Shown here in pieces: positions 23,890 through 33,112 of a DNA stretch of 64,000 nt. The stretch's first letter is position 1; every line of letters begins with the position of its first letter. This DNA is from Pelobates cultripes. Lineage: Eukaryota; Chordata; Amphibia; Anura; Pelobatidae. The DNA lies in contig OW240916.1 in the NCBI GenBank assembly GCA_933207985.1, positions 320,628,769-320,692,768 of the forward strand, in the 5' to 3' direction. The translations under genes and the position numbers were made by a program. The notes below the pieces were generated by a model that was not told where the DNA came from, did not search any database, and saw nothing but the letters and a program-made list of their open reading frames with translations.

Positions 23890-23988
23890 CCGCCGTGTTT
23901 ACATTAAAAGGCCTGCAGGGACAGGCTATAGACACCAGAACCACTACATTAAGCTGCAGTGGTTCTGGGGACTATAGTGTTTCTTTAA
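23890..23988. mobile_element. MITE fragment of the TTAA family
   Basis: It contains CCAGAACCACTACATTAAGC and GACTATAGTGTTTCTTTAA, the right half of the family. The left side runs into unrelated sequence. Confidence 0.6.
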
Positions 23989-24574
23989 TGTGAGGTAAAT
24001 TAGAGATTAGTGCCACAAATAATATGCTAGATTGCCTACTTACAACTAGATGAGGATGATGATGGGCTCTAGCTGCAGTCTGGCTCCACTGGTCTGATGT
24101 AGAACAGGCTCTCTGGAGGCTGTTTGTAACTGTGGTCACAAAAATCAATGTTCTGGGAGAACGGGAAGCAGCACCATTTTTTGGGGGCCCTTTACACAGC
24201 TCAAGGTCTGGGTCCCAGGGTCCACCTTCATGTTCCACCAATGAGTTTGTTCACAGGGGATGGAGTGTGTAGGGGATGTCCTGATATGTGTGTAAGGAAT
24301 GCATTGTGTGAATCTGTGTTTGTATGTGTAAGAGCTGCAAGGTGTGTTTCTGTGTATGTACGGGATGCAGTGTGTGCGTCTGCAAGGGATGCATTGAGTG
24401 TGTGTAATGAATGCATTGTGTGTTTCTGTGTGTGTAAGGGATGCATTGTGTGTAAGGGTTGCATTGCTTGTGTATGTGTGTCTGTGTGTGTAATGTATTG
24501 TGTGTGTAATGCATTGTGTGTTTTTCTGTGTGCAAGGGGTGCATTGTGTGTGATTGTGTGTGTGTAATGGATGT

Positions 24575-24920
24575 TAATCTCTCCCCCCTGTCAATTTCCT
24601 TCTCTCCCCCCCCCGTCCTCCTCAATTTCAATTTCCTTCCCCCATCTCCTCAATTTCCTTCTCCCCCCCTCCTCCTCAATTTCCTTCTCCCCCCTCCTTC
24701 CTTCTCCCCCCTCCTCCTCAATATCCTTCTCCCCCCCTCCTCCTCAATGTCCTTCTCCCCCCACCTTCCTTCTCCCCCCTCCTCCTCAATTTCCTTCTCC
24801 CCCCTCCCCTTCCTTCTCAATTTACTTCCCCCCCTCCTTCCCTTCTCCCCCCCTCCTCAATTTGCTTCTCCTCCCTCCCCTCAATGTCCCCCCCCCTCCT
24901 CAATTTCCCCCCTACCTCTG
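24575..24920. repeat. Polypyrimidine minisatellite
   Basis: Imperfect copies of CTCCTCCTCAATTTCCTTCTC separated by C runs. The plus strand is nearly purine-free for over 300 bp. Open frames here are composition artefacts. Confidence 0.9.
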
Positions 24921-24922
24921 TT

Positions 24923-25099
24923 GTAGCGTGGCCAAGCCCTATATCATGTTCCGCGGGTACAGGGAGCTTTTGTTTCCTGTACCCGGCCAAACTAACAGGA
25001 AGTGCTCACTCAGTGTGTACTTCCTGTCAGTCCGGCCGGGTACAGGAGACAGATGCTCCCAGTACCCGCGGACCATGAAACAGGGCTCGGCCACGCTAC
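24923..25099. repeat. Long imperfect hairpin
   Basis: GTAGCGTGGCC and CCGCGGGTAC on the left arm pair with GTACCCGCGG and GGCCACGCTAC on the right. CAGGAAGT and ACTTCCTG lie near the apex. Arms are roughly 75 bp with mismatches. Similar GTAG[C/T]GTGGCC motifs recur near 39202 and 62287. Confidence 0.85.
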
Positions 25100-25362
25100 A
25101 GTGAGGGAGTGACAGGAGGGAGCGCTGAGCGCTTCCCTTCTGCCAGCCCCTCTCCTCAGGCTGCACCCGGGCGGGGAAAGCTGCAGCCGCCTGAGGCTCT
25201 CTGCAGAGCGCTCGGGCAGCTGCAGCATAAGGGGGGCCGGCGCTCCTGGCGGCGCCCCCTCCCAAGGCACCCCCACCAAGGCACCCCCCACCCTGGTGGC
25301 ACCCGGGGCGGACCGCCCCCTCCGCCCTCCCCTTAGTACGCCACTGCACGTAGGTCTCTATT

Positions 25363-25595
25363 TAATATAGCTGAATAACCTTTTCAAATGATTTTATGTT
25401 TTTGGATAAACTTTTAATGTGATTTATTATTATGAAAAATATTTTAGCTTTGTAGTATTTTGATTTTTTTGATATACTCCCATGTTAAAAAAAAAAAAAG
25501 ACATAAATTTGGTTATTTTAATCCTTTGAAAAAAATTGTTTTAACGGTTTATCCAAAAATTTTAAATCATTTGGAAAAAAATATATCAAACAATA
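25363..25595. repeat. Inverted repeat with related copy near 28160
   Basis: TTTTCAAATGATTTTATG then TTTTTGGATAAAC near 25379-25411 is complemented by GGTTTATCCAAAAATTTTAA and ATCATTTGGAAAA near 25547-25582. The right arm continues into ATATCAAACAATATTAAAT. A related AAATCATTTGAAAAGAG and AAACAATATTAAATGA sequence is at 28167-28201. Probably ends of a small DNA transposon. Confidence 0.6.
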
Positions 25596-25599
25596 TTAA

Positions 25600-26770
25600 A
25601 TTGAGTCCTCAATATATTGATGCTGACCGATGTTTATAAACTACTATTCCTATGATGCACAGAAAGCCTGGCCGATGTAATGAGAGCAAGCTTAACCATA
25701 TGTTAATAATGTTTTAACTTTTAGAAGATTGGAAGATTGGAAACTACTGTCCCAATGATGCCCATCAGCCTGAATAGTTTACAAATATCCGGGTTGCCAA
25801 GTCTTGCAACATGTGATCAGTAATATCTGATAATTTTTTATATATAACAAAATTGTTTAAATATTGTAGAGATGTCTAAAAATCCTTTTTTCCAACCCCA
25901 TACAGCACTTTGTTACATCTCCAATCTGCACAGGGTGGCACAACACTTTAAACTATGTGTTTTCTTAGTGTTAGTGTGTGTACATACAGTATATGTATAT
26001 ATGTATATATGTGTGTGTGTATGTGTGTCTATGGGTTGCATTTCATAAAAAGAAAAAAAAACAAGGCATTCGGGCAAAATAAGAAAAAATATTTTAAAAA
26101 TAGCAAATAAAAGATATGTAAAAGTAATAATGTAATCTTTGCGTCCTAGACACACACCATTTTTATGGTTCTCCAGAACCCCCACTGGGTTTATTTTCCC
26201 ATAATACATTCTTCACCGTTATGTATCCTCTATAGACACATCGACACGCGCATGTATATTAACTGACACAGATAAGCATTGTCTGGGGACTGTGCAGGGG
26301 AAGGTGAAGGGGGCAGCAGGACAGAGATTCTGATCATTTCCCGTCTCCTGTTATTAAATTTCACAAACTGTAATGTTTCATCTACAGAAGGAAATACAAA
26401 AACCGCATGTATGAATGTCCAGCCAAATAGCTGTTTAAGGAGGAGCGTCACTCTTTATATCATTGACTAAAACAATGAAAATCAGTAATGGAGTGCGTTA
26501 ATATTTGTCAAGGGATGCTCTGAAAGGGACTCTGTCTCCTCACCAAACATTCTGAGTATTTTATAAAGAAAGAATATTTTGAGTGACATTCTAACGCAGT
26601 CGAGAGATGTCTTATGACAAATTCACTTCATACAAAATGCAAAGTCCTCTGAAAGTTACAGAATATTAAATATTTAGTAAATATCATCACAATCCAATCC
26701 ATACACATTATAATGGTGAATAAGAAACAGAATTTAAGGAAGAAATGTAACCAAGGGTCGTGTTCTGAAA
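25600..26770. other. Repeat-poor region without a confident exon
   Basis: It holds a TG/TATG microsatellite at 25975-26035. AACTACTRTYCCNATGATGC-type segments near 25640 and 25745 resemble one another and a segment at 29877, suggesting an old dispersed repeat. An acceptor-like TTTCATCTACAG at 26377-26388 is followed by a short open plus-strand stretch that I cannot assign. Confidence 0.35.
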
Positions 26771-26822
26771 ATGTTGCAAAAGAGAGTGAGTCACCAATGG
26801 AGAGTGCCTGCTGGATCCAGTG

Positions 26823-26836
26823 GTTTCCATGGTAAC
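26823..26836. promoter_or_regulatory. RFX-type X-box candidate
   Basis: GTTTCCATGGTAAC is a near-palindromic match to the RFX consensus (GTTNCCATGGNAAC type). It lies about 110 bp upstream of the possible first coding exon at 26945. X-boxes occur by chance and within repeats, so function is inference. Confidence 0.35.
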
Positions 26837-26944
26837 TGCCTCACTTTTAGTACTTTCGAGCATTTTTCAGAAAACAATCTCCCCGTATTTTTGTTTCTCC
26901 TTTTCTCTGTATGCTCTCTCTGTGCTGACTGCGAGTTTATAACA

Positions 26945-26970
26945 ATGGCTGGCATGGAGCTAAGCTACAG
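26945..26970 (+). CDS. Possible first coding exon, unknown gene
   Basis: An ATG opens eight codons (MAGMELSY) plus two bases, ending in CTACAG before GTAAAA, a usable donor. Its exit phase (2) is compatible with the entry phase of the exon-like segment at 45791-45885, but a one-in-three phase match over 19 kb is weak support. I do not recognise the peptide. Could be chance. Confidence 0.18.
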
Positions 26971-27831
26971 GTAAAAACTGTACTGTTTATGTCTACAATT
27001 TTTTTTTTCAATCCTCACAAACACACGGTTTTATAGAGAATAAGGAAACCGAGCATTACAATTCCTAGGATTCTAAGAGAAGATTACTATACATATTGCT
27101 TAGAATGTCCACCCTGTATTTGCATGGTTAAGGTGTTTGCAACATTATTCAATTTTGCTTTTGGCTGAGCTACAGGTACACAAACAGTCAATCTATTCCT
27201 TTCGCTCTACGTTTCGACCATGATTCCTGCTGTGGTTGCTGGGTTACCAGATTATTTGAGTTCCAATGTGTGTTCCAAACGTGCTTTCGACTTCAGTTTA
27301 CCTTCCATTGACTTGCACGCTGCTACACCGTCCGCCCTCACCTGCGCTCATTTTAATTTACTTGCGAGATATCCTTCATATTTACATTTGTCACTGTCTT
27401 GATTGGGCTGAATCGTTGATCCTTTTTTGGAAGCTATATCTTGCCTGGAGGAATAAAGCAGTGATTCATTTGCTGTTGCCGAAGTGCCCTCTTTTCTGTT
27501 GTGTGTGTGTGTACAAATGTCAAACATTTACAACAATGGAGACCACTCATTTATCTCACTCATTATGTTTTCTACCAAACATTCCCTCAGAACTAATTAA
27601 AAAGCCAATCTAGTTTCAAACATATAAACAATATGTAAAGTAAATAAACAAATACAATTCTGCAATTTCTAGAGAAAATATCTGCCCTGACTTTGCGCTA
27701 AATGCCCCCCATGTTAAATTTTTATTACATTTGAATTCATGATGTGGTTAACAGAATACTGTAAATCAGCCCAGATAAACTGTATCTGCTGTAGGTAAGT
27801 GTCAGAACAAACTGACTGAGAATATACTTAC

Positions 27832-27859
27832 CTTCAGAAGATGCCCAGATGGTTGCCAT
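27832..27859 (-). pseudogene. Orphan duplicate of chemokine exon 1
   Basis: This segment matches the coding part of exon 1 at 37653-37713, with the same donor (GAAG then GTAAGTATA). It encodes only MATIWASSE plus one base, because 33 nt (11 codons) are missing in frame. The loss removes the hydrophobic core of the signal peptide, leaving no plausible secretion signal. Upstream homology continues through the promoter to about 28022 and downstream into the intron to about 27766. No exon with a CC motif was found on the minus strand between this exon and 22800, so the copy is probably a dead or partial duplicate. A remote or divergent exon 2 cannot be excluded. Confidence 0.75.
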
Positions 27860-28022
27860 AGTGTCTTAGCAGTGGTTTTGGTTGAGCAAACACAGCTGTG
27901 ATGGATTAACCTGCCACACTCTGTGAGTCTCTGTGAGTCCTGACGGTGTCTCCGCTCTGTATGTGGGAGTCAGATTTTACCTCTCACTTTCATTTCTGCA
28001 AAGTTTCATCCCACACAACATG
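27860..28022 (-). promoter_or_regulatory. Duplicate chemokine promoter, decayed TATA
   Basis: Nearly collinear with the promoter at 37714-37870. The IRF-like block (minus strand GAAATGAAAGTGAGAG) is unchanged. The TATA region reads CCCACATACAGAG in place of CCCATATATAGAG. Confidence 0.55.
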
Positions 28023-28369
28023 CCATTATTGCCTTGATTCAATAGTGGTGAAATAGTTTATCAAATTATCAAGTATTTTCGGAATGAACTTTTAAAATAA
28101 GTTTTTCAAAAAATTAACATATATATAAAAAAAGATCAATATATTACAAAATATGAAATTATGTTAAATCATTTGAAAAGAGTATAAACAATATTAAATG
28201 AAGGCCTCTGTTAATTCCTGCTATACCTGTTTATTATAATTTATTGTAGACACTGGCTGAACTGCACAATGATTCTGTTTGTTACTTACAGTCAGTTTAC
28301 ACTTTAATTAAAAATGTGCTACGTTTATCTGCTTTCTCATGAAAACTCTTCATTTTACATATTACAATA

Positions 28370-28715
28370 TCTCGTGACATGTATGTTACAATATCCCTTG
28401 TCATGTATGTTACAATGTTCCATGTCATGTATGTTACAATATCACATGTCATGTATGTTACACTGTTCCATGTCATGTATGTTACAATCTCCAATGTCAT
28501 GTATGTTACAATCTCTGATGTCATGTATGTTACAATATCCCATGTCATGTATGTTACAATGTTCCATGTCATGTATGTTACAATATCCCATGTCATGTAT
28601 GTTACACTGTTCCATGTCATGTATGTTACAATCTCCAATGTCATGTATGTTACAATCTCTGATGTCATGTATGTTACACTATCCCATGTCATGTATGTTA
28701 CACTGTTCCATGTTA
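28370..28715. repeat. 24-bp tandem array, about 14 copies
   Basis: The unit is CATGTCATGTATGTTACAAT + ATCC, with substitutions at the last five positions. Because 24 is divisible by 3 and the unit lacks stops in several frames, it produces long artificial open frames on both strands. It starts about 350 bp upstream of the duplicate chemokine promoter. Confidence 0.95.
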
Positions 28716-30832
28716 TATGTGTTGCTATCTCTTGTAAGGTGATCGTTGGAAGATTATGGTCATTGTTTATCCCTTAACTCCGTGGAGTAAAACTGTGCTG
28801 TATAATAACAGGAAGTAACAAATGGCAGAACGCTGCCCAAATATTAGAAACAAATAAAACCACAAATGGTTTAATGATGTACTAGCAGACTTTTACCAAA
28901 AATGATTTCTCCCGCAGGTGAGTATAACTTCTGGAAAGAGTAAAATGGCTACTTAAGAAACCATAGAAGCCACAACAGGCCATATCAGAAGGAGCCATTT
29001 GCTGAGCCCCTATCTACTACAGCCGTACTCAGTGTGCCTCCCCTGGTTAATCTAGGGCCCAGGTTATACACTGTATATGTGTTTTTTATGACAGTTGTAG
29101 CTATAATAAATACAATAAAAATAGAGAAAAACACAATTTATCAGCTTATAAAAGTTATCTTTATTAAAAAAGGATGATTTCACAGTTACAAAATCTCTTA
29201 TGTCCACTCTCAAATAGCTTAACAATGTTCTAATATACAATGTATTAGCTTGACTGGCCTGAACGAACACACATACACTCCCAGAGTCTTAGAAAACACA
29301 AAGAATTTATCAATCACATTCATACTTAATATTTTAAACACAAGACATTGATCCCTGCTTCCTTATACATGCAGCAGCTGTCACTCCCCTGCTATGTATT
29401 ACAATTCCCATTCTATTTATGTGTCTTTTGACAGATACTCTGACAGTTTTTGGTGATTATCGGACTAATAGTCCAATGGGCGGCACACTACTGAGGGATG
29501 ATGGCTCCTGCTTGCACTGAAATCATATTATCCCCTCATTTGTACATGGATGCAGAGAAGGAAGATATGGAACAGGTGAGAATGTAAGACAGACTCTACA
29601 TGTGTCTTCCTTAACTCCCCTTGTAAATAAAGTGCAGAATTAAAAACCTCTGGATGGGACCGTTAGTCTCTGATACACATCTTCCATTAGGATTCACTTA
29701 TACATTTATGTCTTATGAAGCTGAACTTTATAATTTGACCAATGAATACAGACACATGGCCTCATCCTAAAGGCTGATTTAGAAACTTCATTTTAACATG
29801 TGCGTGATTTCAATTCATAGATAAACACATGTTTAGACCACAGAGTATGCCTCTCATTTATCTACCTGATACCTGCAAACTACATCGCCCAGAATGCTTG
29901 ACCATCTTTATGGCTATCTAAGCATCATGAAGTATACATTTCCAAAATATCAGTGGTGCCAGGGTTACCTGCCCTATGCCAGTCTAGCTTAGCCAATTAC
30001 CATCCCATCCATGCTACAATTCATCAATGTTAACTCATTATTGTTATGTTTGGGCATCTGTAGTAATTGTACCTAGTGGCATCTAATATCTCTAGCTGAC
30101 CCTGGTTATTTTGAGATATACTTCTTTGACCCCCTAAATACCAGGTACAGAAGACATCAAAGATATATTTAACATTATTATCGATTTCCCCCCCCAAAGG
30201 TTATCGAGAGACAAAAACTTCTCATTCAATACAAATCATTTACAACATGCACAAATATATATATTTATTATAATATCAAAGACATATTTCTATATATTGT
30301 TAAAGTTATTTAGCTTTCTGTTATATATTACTGATGTTGAACATAAGTAAAGTGAGTTTGCTGAGTTTTTCGTCACCGATTTTAAGGTCAACAAAACCCT
30401 TAGCTCAGTGAAAAAGAAAATCAGAAATCAATAAATCTTTCTGGATCAAAACGATCAAAGCGGACAAAGAATTAGAGGGAAATCAAAATAAAGTGATTAT
30501 TGTCTTCCTTTTTTCTGTAATTTTATTTGTATTCTCGTGACTATGATTCTGGAATTGGATCTTTGAAGAGTTATAGATTAAGCAGTTTTTATTACTTTTT
30601 GACTTATGATGGAGGCTTTTTCATTTTAAAGCAAAGTTCTCTTGACATAGTTTTTACCCCCTGTCCTAGAGATCTGTGTAAAGAAACGGTTGATATATAT
30701 GCTGGATGAGGCATCGTCCTGATTACTTGGCTCAACAATTCCTATATATAATATTCCTTTATATATATATATATATATACACACAGATCTAGGACAAGGG
30801 GTAACGCCTATATTTCATGAGACCTTAATTTT

Positions 30833-30877
<45 letters not shown>

Positions 30878-33018
30878 CTTGCAGTTTTCACTAAAACCTG
30901 TTCATGGGAAACACACCACAAACTGGTAGTAAACTCACTAGAATTCTTTTCAGACCCTGGACTGATGAGAGCAAACTTTGACTCCTACTTTATACATGGG
31001 GATAAACTTAATATTTAGGAATCTGGCTAAACCCCTGTATGATTAAGAACAGTTCAAGCCCTATAGTATACACCGTGACAATCAATGGTAGTTTGCCAAC
31101 GGCTATACACAAGGGTTGGGTATTAAGAGTGCGTTCAGTGACGCGTAATATTTTGTGAATTTAAAGTGAATTTCAAAAACTACTAAATAATTCTTAAAAT
31201 CAACTTTGCGTCCATTTTTGCGCCTTTGGCATACATTTTGAAAGTCATTTTAAATACATGACAACCTACACTTTAGTAAATTCTGTAAAATTTTCCCCCT
31301 TATGGATATTAGGGGAACATTCAGAGGACTTCCCGAGATTTATCATTCATTAGATCATGGACATTTTAAGGATCATAAGATTGTTTTTAAATAAATGAGG
31401 TAAATAGACGAATATTGAACTAACCGTCTGTACCAAGTTTGCTCTGTTAGGTTAGTGTAGAAAATGAAGAGGTAAATGTAAACTTTTGGATATATAGTTT
31501 GTGGAATACTCCGGGCATGATTATCCTTTGACTTTTATTAGAATTTAGTTTTGTCGTTAACGAGTTTTTGTGCAGACAGTGCATACGATAAACAATGAGA
31601 TCATTTGGATCAATCAGAAAGTGAAGTCTGGATACATTTTAGCAGAGACATTTAAAAACATCAATACAGTAACCATTTATGTGGACAATACATATAATTT
31701 GGTTAAAATGGTATAGCTTAACTCGTGACACTACCAACCAAACCAATAATAACACACAGGGACATACATACATATTGTATATGGACACAGACCCACACGC
31801 ATGTATTGGGACACTCTATGACAAGACAGATTCACATTCTTTCCAAGCTTCGAGGACAATGTATTGGAAGCTGCAGATGGCATCTGAGTAATTTAAATCA
31901 TTTGCTTGTTGTCATAAATTGTTGTAATTTAATTCAACTCGCAGTTAGGCTGCAGACTCGCAGACACTGTGGTTGTGACGTTTCTTCTAAAAAAACAATG
32001 AAAAAAACAAACAAACATATTTTAGACCTATTATTTATGGACAGCTTTACATTACATAGTTAAATACAAAATGTTCAAAATGGTCTATTCCATAAAATTC
32101 CGCCTTTTACACATCACTGATTTTTGCTTTTGATCCAAAAGAAGATAAAAGTGCCAGTTTGAAGACAACTCCAACTCATTTAATAAATGAGAAGAAAAGA
32201 ATTATTGACTCTGGAAGTCAGATTTGTCCATTGATCAGGATCTTCTTGCAGAACATATAATCTACAACATCCCTAACTATTCTATTTTCTCAATGGAACC
32301 ACACATTTAAAAAAATCTCTTTAGAATCTAATAAACAAGCTATTTAGGCAGAACATATCACATCTTTATTGTTCTTACTGCAAATAACCCTTTCCATTGT
32401 TGAAGGTGAAATCTCATTTCTTTAACTCTTAACAGGTGCCTCTTGTACAGTCCATTTAATGAACATTTACTACAATGTAGATCAGAAGACTAGCCACTAT
32501 AACCTTAAAGTAATATTCCAAAACTATGAAATTGCTAATTGTATGTTTTCGTTGTAATAGTAAGTAGTTATGGCCTCTAGGTTTTATCCCTCTCAAAGAC
32601 ACCCTTGGTCTTGACTCACAGAAGCGCCACATCATCTGTAGGCACTGCAATGTCCAATTTGGGATTATGAAAATCACTTGGTCTTAAAACTAAATTCTGA
32701 ATACTACTGAATGCATTGTGATATGGGTGATAAGTATGGTTTACTTTGCAGTCACTTTCTACTGACTGATTAGTTGATAAAAAAATATTTCCAAATATTT
32801 TGGTTTGTTTTCATTTTATTTTTTATTACTTTCTTTAAATGTTATTCTGAAAATATTTAAGAATATATTTAGCAGATACAAAAAAAGCTAATGTTAGCAC
32901 AAAGGAAAAAAATATGCTATACTAAGAAGAGGCTCTGTTTATTTCTTCAACATTTTAGTGTATAAGTCTCTTGGTGTGTAGTTGACAGAGTAAGCCAAAG
33001 TGGAAATAAGTAACTTAC
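28716..33018. other. Downstream flank of the chemokine gene, largely unannotated
   Basis: It includes a TA microsatellite (30756-30778), an AG run (30832-30872) and an AACTACATCGCCCAGAATGC repeat near 29878. Possible terminal chemokine exons lie here. One begins after a TATTTTCAG-type acceptor at 32846 on the minus strand: it has the right phase but adds only three residues before a stop and has AATAAA nearby. Another begins after ACATTGCAG near 32647: it is in phase, basic and longer. Neither is compelling. Confidence 0.3.
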
Positions 33019-33112
33019 CCTAATGTTGCGTCCCTCGATCATGCTCTTAAGTTTTATTGCCCAGCCGACGTTATGTGGCGCACAGAGGTGTCTATTTTTG
33101 CGGGTGATGAAG
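33019..33112 (-). CDS. CC chemokine, exon 3
   Basis: The exon is bounded by a CTCCATAG acceptor and an AGG/GTAAGT donor, 94 nt. It enters in phase 2 (completing Val with exon 2) and exits in phase 0. It encodes FITRKNRHLCAPHNVGWAIK followed by LKSMIEGRNIR. The motif F-x-T-x-K-x5-C-A-P-x4-W is the beta3 strand, fourth cysteine and start of the C-terminal helix of CC chemokines. The cysteine lies 15 residues after the third cysteine in exon 2, exactly the family spacing. LCAP followed by a Trp resembles CCL19. It should be followed by a short basic C-terminal exon, which I could not pin down. Confidence 0.9.

Larger units (their letters stand above)
24160..25346. mobile_element. Composite hAT-like element
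   Basis: The right terminus TTAGTACGCCACTG at 25333-25346 has the CAG...CTG style. No matching left end or 8-bp duplication (CACGTAGG expected) was found, so the left boundary is arbitrary. The interior order is GTGTG minisatellite (24245-24570), polypyrimidine tract, large hairpin and GC-rich tail, which is the same architecture as the complete elements at 16850 and 39718. Confidence 0.6.

Noticed and set aside
24571..25104. 177-codon Pro/Ser-rich open frame
   Set aside because: Translation of the polypyrimidine tract and hairpin of a transposon.
26101..26209. Possible second chemokine exon (VLENHKNGVCLGRKDY on the minus strand)
   Set aside because: Loosely resembles a chemokine K-N-G-x-x-C strand, but there is no proper acceptor or donor, no Trp and no matching CC/CXC exon.
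28297..28777. Repetitive VTYMT- and MYVT-type proteins
   Set aside because: 24-bp tandem repeat translated in several frames on both strands.
29501..29575. ATG followed by 25 codons and a CAG/GTGAGA donor
   Set aside because: Peptide MAPACTEIILSPHLYMDAEK and so on is not recognised, and no promoter or partner exon was seen; chance donor is likely.
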